Made by a program: the position numbers and the translations under genes. Shown here in pieces: positions 4,189 through 6,165 of a stretch of 6,165 nt of DNA (position 1 is its first letter; each line of letters begins with the position of its first letter). Origin of the DNA: Acidimicrobiales bacterium. Its GTDB lineage: Bacteria > Actinomycetota > Acidimicrobiia > Acidimicrobiales > Poriferisodaliceae. The notes beneath the pieces are model-generated. The model was not told where the DNA came from. It did not search any database and saw nothing but the letters and a program-made list of their open reading frames with translations. The stretch is taken from assembly GCA_020631315.1 (NCBI GenBank), contig JAHDHM010000226.1, forward strand, positions 1 through 6,165. The letters run 5' to 3'.

Positions 4189-5285
4189 TGGAGAACTCAC
4201 CGTCGGTCTCGGCTGTCGTCCTCGCCGCTGGGCAGGGCACCAGGATGCGGTCGTCGCTGCCGAAGCCGGCTCACCGGCTCTGCGGGCGCCCGATGGTGTC
4301 CTACGGCGTCGACGCTCTCGCACAGGTCGGGTGTACGAAGGTCGTGGTCGTCGTCGGCCACGGAGCCGATCGTGTCCGTCAGGCGGTGTCGGACCACCGG
4401 CCCGAGGGCATCGAGGCGCTCTTCGCGTTGCAGGCCACCCAGCGCGGCACGGGCGACGCCACCCAGGTCGGTCTCGACTCGTTCACCAGCGACGAGATGG
4501 ACGACGACCAGGCGCTGCTCCTGGTGCTGCCGGGGGATCAGCCCCTCGTCCAGGGTGCGACCATCGCTGCCCTCGTGCAGACCCACGTCGCGAGCGGTGC
4601 CGCAGCCACGATTCTGACGGCACTCGTTCCCGACGCCACCGGCTACGGGCGCGTGATCCGTGGCGCGGACGGCAAGGTGCTGCGCATCGTCGAGCACAAG
4701 GACGCGTCGGCCGACGAGCTCGCGGTGAACGAGATCAACACGTCGATCTACTGCTTCAACCGCAGCCTGTTGGGCCCGGCATTGCGCCGCGTGACTCCGG
4801 ACAACGCGCAGGGCGAGTACTACCTGACCGACGTCGTGTCGGTGCTGCGTGAAGCCGGCTACTCGATCGCCGCGCATCCGGGACACCCCGACGAGATGCA
4901 GGGCATCAACGACCGTGCCCAGCTGGCGTCGGCCGAGGCCGTGCTCCGGCGTCGGATCAACGAGGACTGGCTGCGTCGCGGCGTCACGATCGTCGACCCC
5001 GAGGCGACGTACATCGACGGCACCGTCGAGCTCGGCGAGGACGTCACGGTCTTTCCGGGGGCGCTGGTCCAGGGTCGTTCGGTCATCGGTGCGGGCACCT
5101 CGATCGGGGCCGGTTCGCACCTCGTCGACACGGTGGTCGGCGCTCGTTGCCGCCTCGAGTCGACTCGAGCCCATGGTGCGGTCATCGGTGACGACGCACG
5201 GATCGGTCCGTTCGCCGCGCTCAACCCGGGCGACGAGATCGCCGATGGCACCGTCACGGGGCCGCACTATTCTCAGCCCAGCTGA
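4188..5285 (+). CDS. glmU: GlmU-like UDP-N-acetylglucosamine pyrophosphorylase, lacking the acetyltransferase half
   Basis: The N-terminal half of GlmU makes UDP-GlcNAc from UTP and GlcNAc-1-phosphate for peptidoglycan synthesis. That domain is complete: VLAAGQGTRM (11-20) with Lys26 in LPKPAH, QRGTGDA (85-91), metal-binding Asp117 in PGDQPL, GYGRVIR (152-158), IVEHKDA, EINTSIYCF, NAQGEYYLTD (206-215) and Asn241 in GINDRAQLA. A left-handed beta-helix starts at about 270 (hexapeptides such as VIGAGTSIGAGSHL) but ends at IGPFAALNPG plus a short tail, for 365 aa. Normal GlmU is about 455-490 aa. The segment with the catalytic His and the acetyl-CoA site is absent, and the conserved Arg of the RPG motif is Asn346. 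No remnant is seen downstream in any frame. ATG 4188 is the only in-frame start before the nucleotide-binding loop; it overlaps the tRNA CCA by one base and has no Shine-Dalgarno. Acetylation of GlcN-1-P would need another enzyme. Confidence 0.88.
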   Translation: MENSPSVSAVVLAAGQGTRMRSSLPKPAHRLCGRPMVSYGVDALAQVGCTKVVVVVGHGADRVRQAVSDHRPEGIEALFALQATQRGTGDATQVGLDSFTSDEMDDDQALLLVLPGDQPLVQGATIAALVQTHVASGAAATILTALVPDATGYGRVIRGADGKVLRIVEHKDASADELAVNEINTSIYCFNRSLLGPALRRVTPDNAQGEYYLTDVVSVLREAGYSIAAHPGHPDEMQGINDRAQLASAEAVLRRRINEDWLRRGVTIVDPEATYIDGTVELGEDVTVFPGALVQGRSVIGAGTSIGAGSHLVDTVVGARCRLESTRAHGAVIGDDARIGPFAALNPGDEIADGTVTGPHYSQPS

Positions 5286-5327
5286 GGCGGACCGCCCGCC
5301 GGCCACGGACGAACCAGACCGACGCGC

Positions 5328-5333
5328 GGGAGG
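5328..5333 (+). promoter_or_regulatory. Shine-Dalgarno GGGAGG for prs
   Basis: GGGAGG ends 6 nt before ATG 5340 and decides the prs start over an internal ATG at 5385, which has no such element. It lies in the 54-bp glmU-prs spacer. That spacer otherwise shows only a weak GGCGG/CCGCC inverted repeat just after the glmU stop and no clear promoter. Confidence 0.7.
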
Positions 5334-5339
5334 CACACG

Positions 5340-6165
5340 ATGGACGCTGGCACGAACACGGCTGACGCCGCCACAGCTGCCCTCATGGAGACGGTGACCA
5401 AGAAGCGGTTGCACCTGTTCACGGGGCGTGCGAACCCGGCGTTGGCGAGCGAGATCGCCGACACGCTGGGCGTACCGCTCGGCGAGGCCAACCTGGTCGA
5501 CTTCGCCAACGGCGAGATCAAGTGCACGTTCGACGATTCGCTGCGTGGCGGTGACGTCTTCATCGTGCAGAGCCACGCCGGCTTCGATCGCGGGTCGGTC
5601 AACGACGCGATCATGGAGCAGCTGATCATGATCGACGCCATCACCGCGGTGATCCCGTTCTACGGCTATGCCCGTCAGGACCGGAAGTCGGCCGGTCGTG
5701 AGCCCATCACCGCCCGCCTGCTCGCGGACATGTTCCACGCCGCCGGTGCCGAGCGGCTCGTCAGCATCGATCTGCACAGCGGTCAGATCCAGGGCTTCTT
5801 CGACGGGCCCGTGGACCACCTCACGTCCGTTCCGGTCCTGGTGAACCATCTCAAGACGGTGATTCCCGCCGGCAGTGTGATCGTGTCGCCCGACACCGGT
5901 CGCGTGAAGGTGGCCGAGCGCTACGCGAAGCGTCTCGACGCCGACGTGGCGGCCATCTACAAGAAGCGCTCGATGTCGGTGGCCAACCAGGTCGAGGCGC
6001 TCGGCGTGATGGGTGACGTCGCCGGTCGGGTCTGTGTGATCGTCGACGACATGATCGACACCGCCGGCACGTTGTGCTCGGCCGCCGATCAGCTGATCGA
6101 GAACGGTGCGTCCGAGGTGCTGGCCGCCTGCACGCACGGCGTGTTCTCGGGTCCCGCGGTCGATC
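5340..6165 (+). CDS. prs: Ribose-phosphate pyrophosphokinase (PRPP synthetase), 3' end outside window
   Basis: Cytosolic enzyme making 5-phosphoribosyl-1-diphosphate from ribose-5-phosphate and ATP, the precursor of nucleotides, His, Trp and, in Actinobacteria, arabinan donors. The frame runs from ATG 5340 off the end of the window, with 275 complete codons; class I enzymes are about 310-330 aa, so some 40-50 residues are missing. Visible motifs: FTGRANPALASEIA near the start, FANGEIKCTF, YGYARQDRKSAGREPITARL, the metal/ATP-binding DLHSGQIQGFF, SPDTGRVKVAERYAKRL, the flexible-loop KKR of IYKKRSMS, and the PRPP-binding VIVDDMIDTAGT. About 20 residues precede the conserved beta-strand, a modest N-terminal extension. 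It lies 54 bp after glmU in the same direction, the usual actinobacterial glmU-prs order, so co-transcription is likely. Confidence 0.96.
   Translation, partial: MDAGTNTADAATAALMETVTKKRLHLFTGRANPALASEIADTLGVPLGEANLVDFANGEIKCTFDDSLRGGDVFIVQSHAGFDRGSVNDAIMEQLIMIDAITAVIPFYGYARQDRKSAGREPITARLLADMFHAAGAERLVSIDLHSGQIQGFFDGPVDHLTSVPVLVNHLKTVIPAGSVIVSPDTGRVKVAERYAKRLDADVAAIYKKRSMSVANQVEALGVMGDVAGRVCVIVDDMIDTAGTLCSAADQLIENGASEVLAACTHGVFSGPAVD

Noticed and set aside
4197..6137. A 646-codon open frame on the minus strand opposite glmU and prs
   Set aside because: It lies wholly antisense to two clearly conserved genes, spans their spacer, and encodes a His/Asp/Arg-rich sequence without recognisable domains. 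It is a by-product of high GC3 in the real genes.

Overview
The window is chromosomal DNA from a very GC-rich, high-GC3 bacterium. It carries two blocks of core actinobacterial genes. The first is rpf - rsmA - ispE, and the second is tRNA-Gln(TTG) - glmU - prs. Both gene orders are familiar from Actinobacteria, including mycobacteria (rpfB-ksgA-ispE and glmU-prsA). The compact IspE core and the non-canonical GlmU suggest a deep-branching actinobacterium, perhaps Acidimicrobiia (Ilumatobacter-like). That placement is inference; the phylum-level assignment is firmer.

Left block (1-2073, plus strand): the 3' end of a secreted Rpf-type (resuscitation-promoting factor) transglycosylase with a long Thr/Ala/Pro linker; rsmA (16S rRNA dimethyladenosine transferase), whose GTG start overlaps the rpf stop by 4 bp; and ispE (CDP-methylerythritol kinase), which overlaps rsmA by 11 bp. 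The three look translationally coupled. A strong compound hairpin follows ispE.

Middle block (2074-4100): a 29-codon minus-strand gene for the very basic ribosomal protein bS22 (AURKAIP1/COX24-like), convergent with ispE. It is divergent from an ECF-type sigma factor gene, and a perfect 16-bp palindrome lies between them. The sigma gene overlaps by 4 bp a membrane-anchored FecR-like gene, its likely partner or anti-sigma factor. The FecR-like gene appears frameshifted: base composition and reading frame show that its natural Thr-rich extracellular tail lies in another frame, starting at a 12-bp tandem repeat near 3520-3543.

Right block (4114-6165): tRNA-Gln with encoded CCA. The A of that CCA is also the A of the only plausible glmU ATG, so glmU has no leader of its own. 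The GlmU product has a complete uridylyltransferase domain but stops before the catalytic acetyltransferase half. prs (PRPP synthetase) follows with a strong Shine-Dalgarno and runs off the window. Together the genes serve cell-wall remodelling and precursor supply (Rpf, GlmU), ribosome maturation and structure (RsmA, bS22, tRNA), isoprenoid synthesis (IspE), nucleotide precursors (Prs) and envelope-linked transcriptional control (sigma/FecR pair).

No mobile element, CRISPR array, rRNA or prophage was seen. The best candidates for something undescribed are the tRNA/glmU one-nucleotide overlap, the half-length GlmU, and the frameshifted FecR-like partner of the sigma factor.
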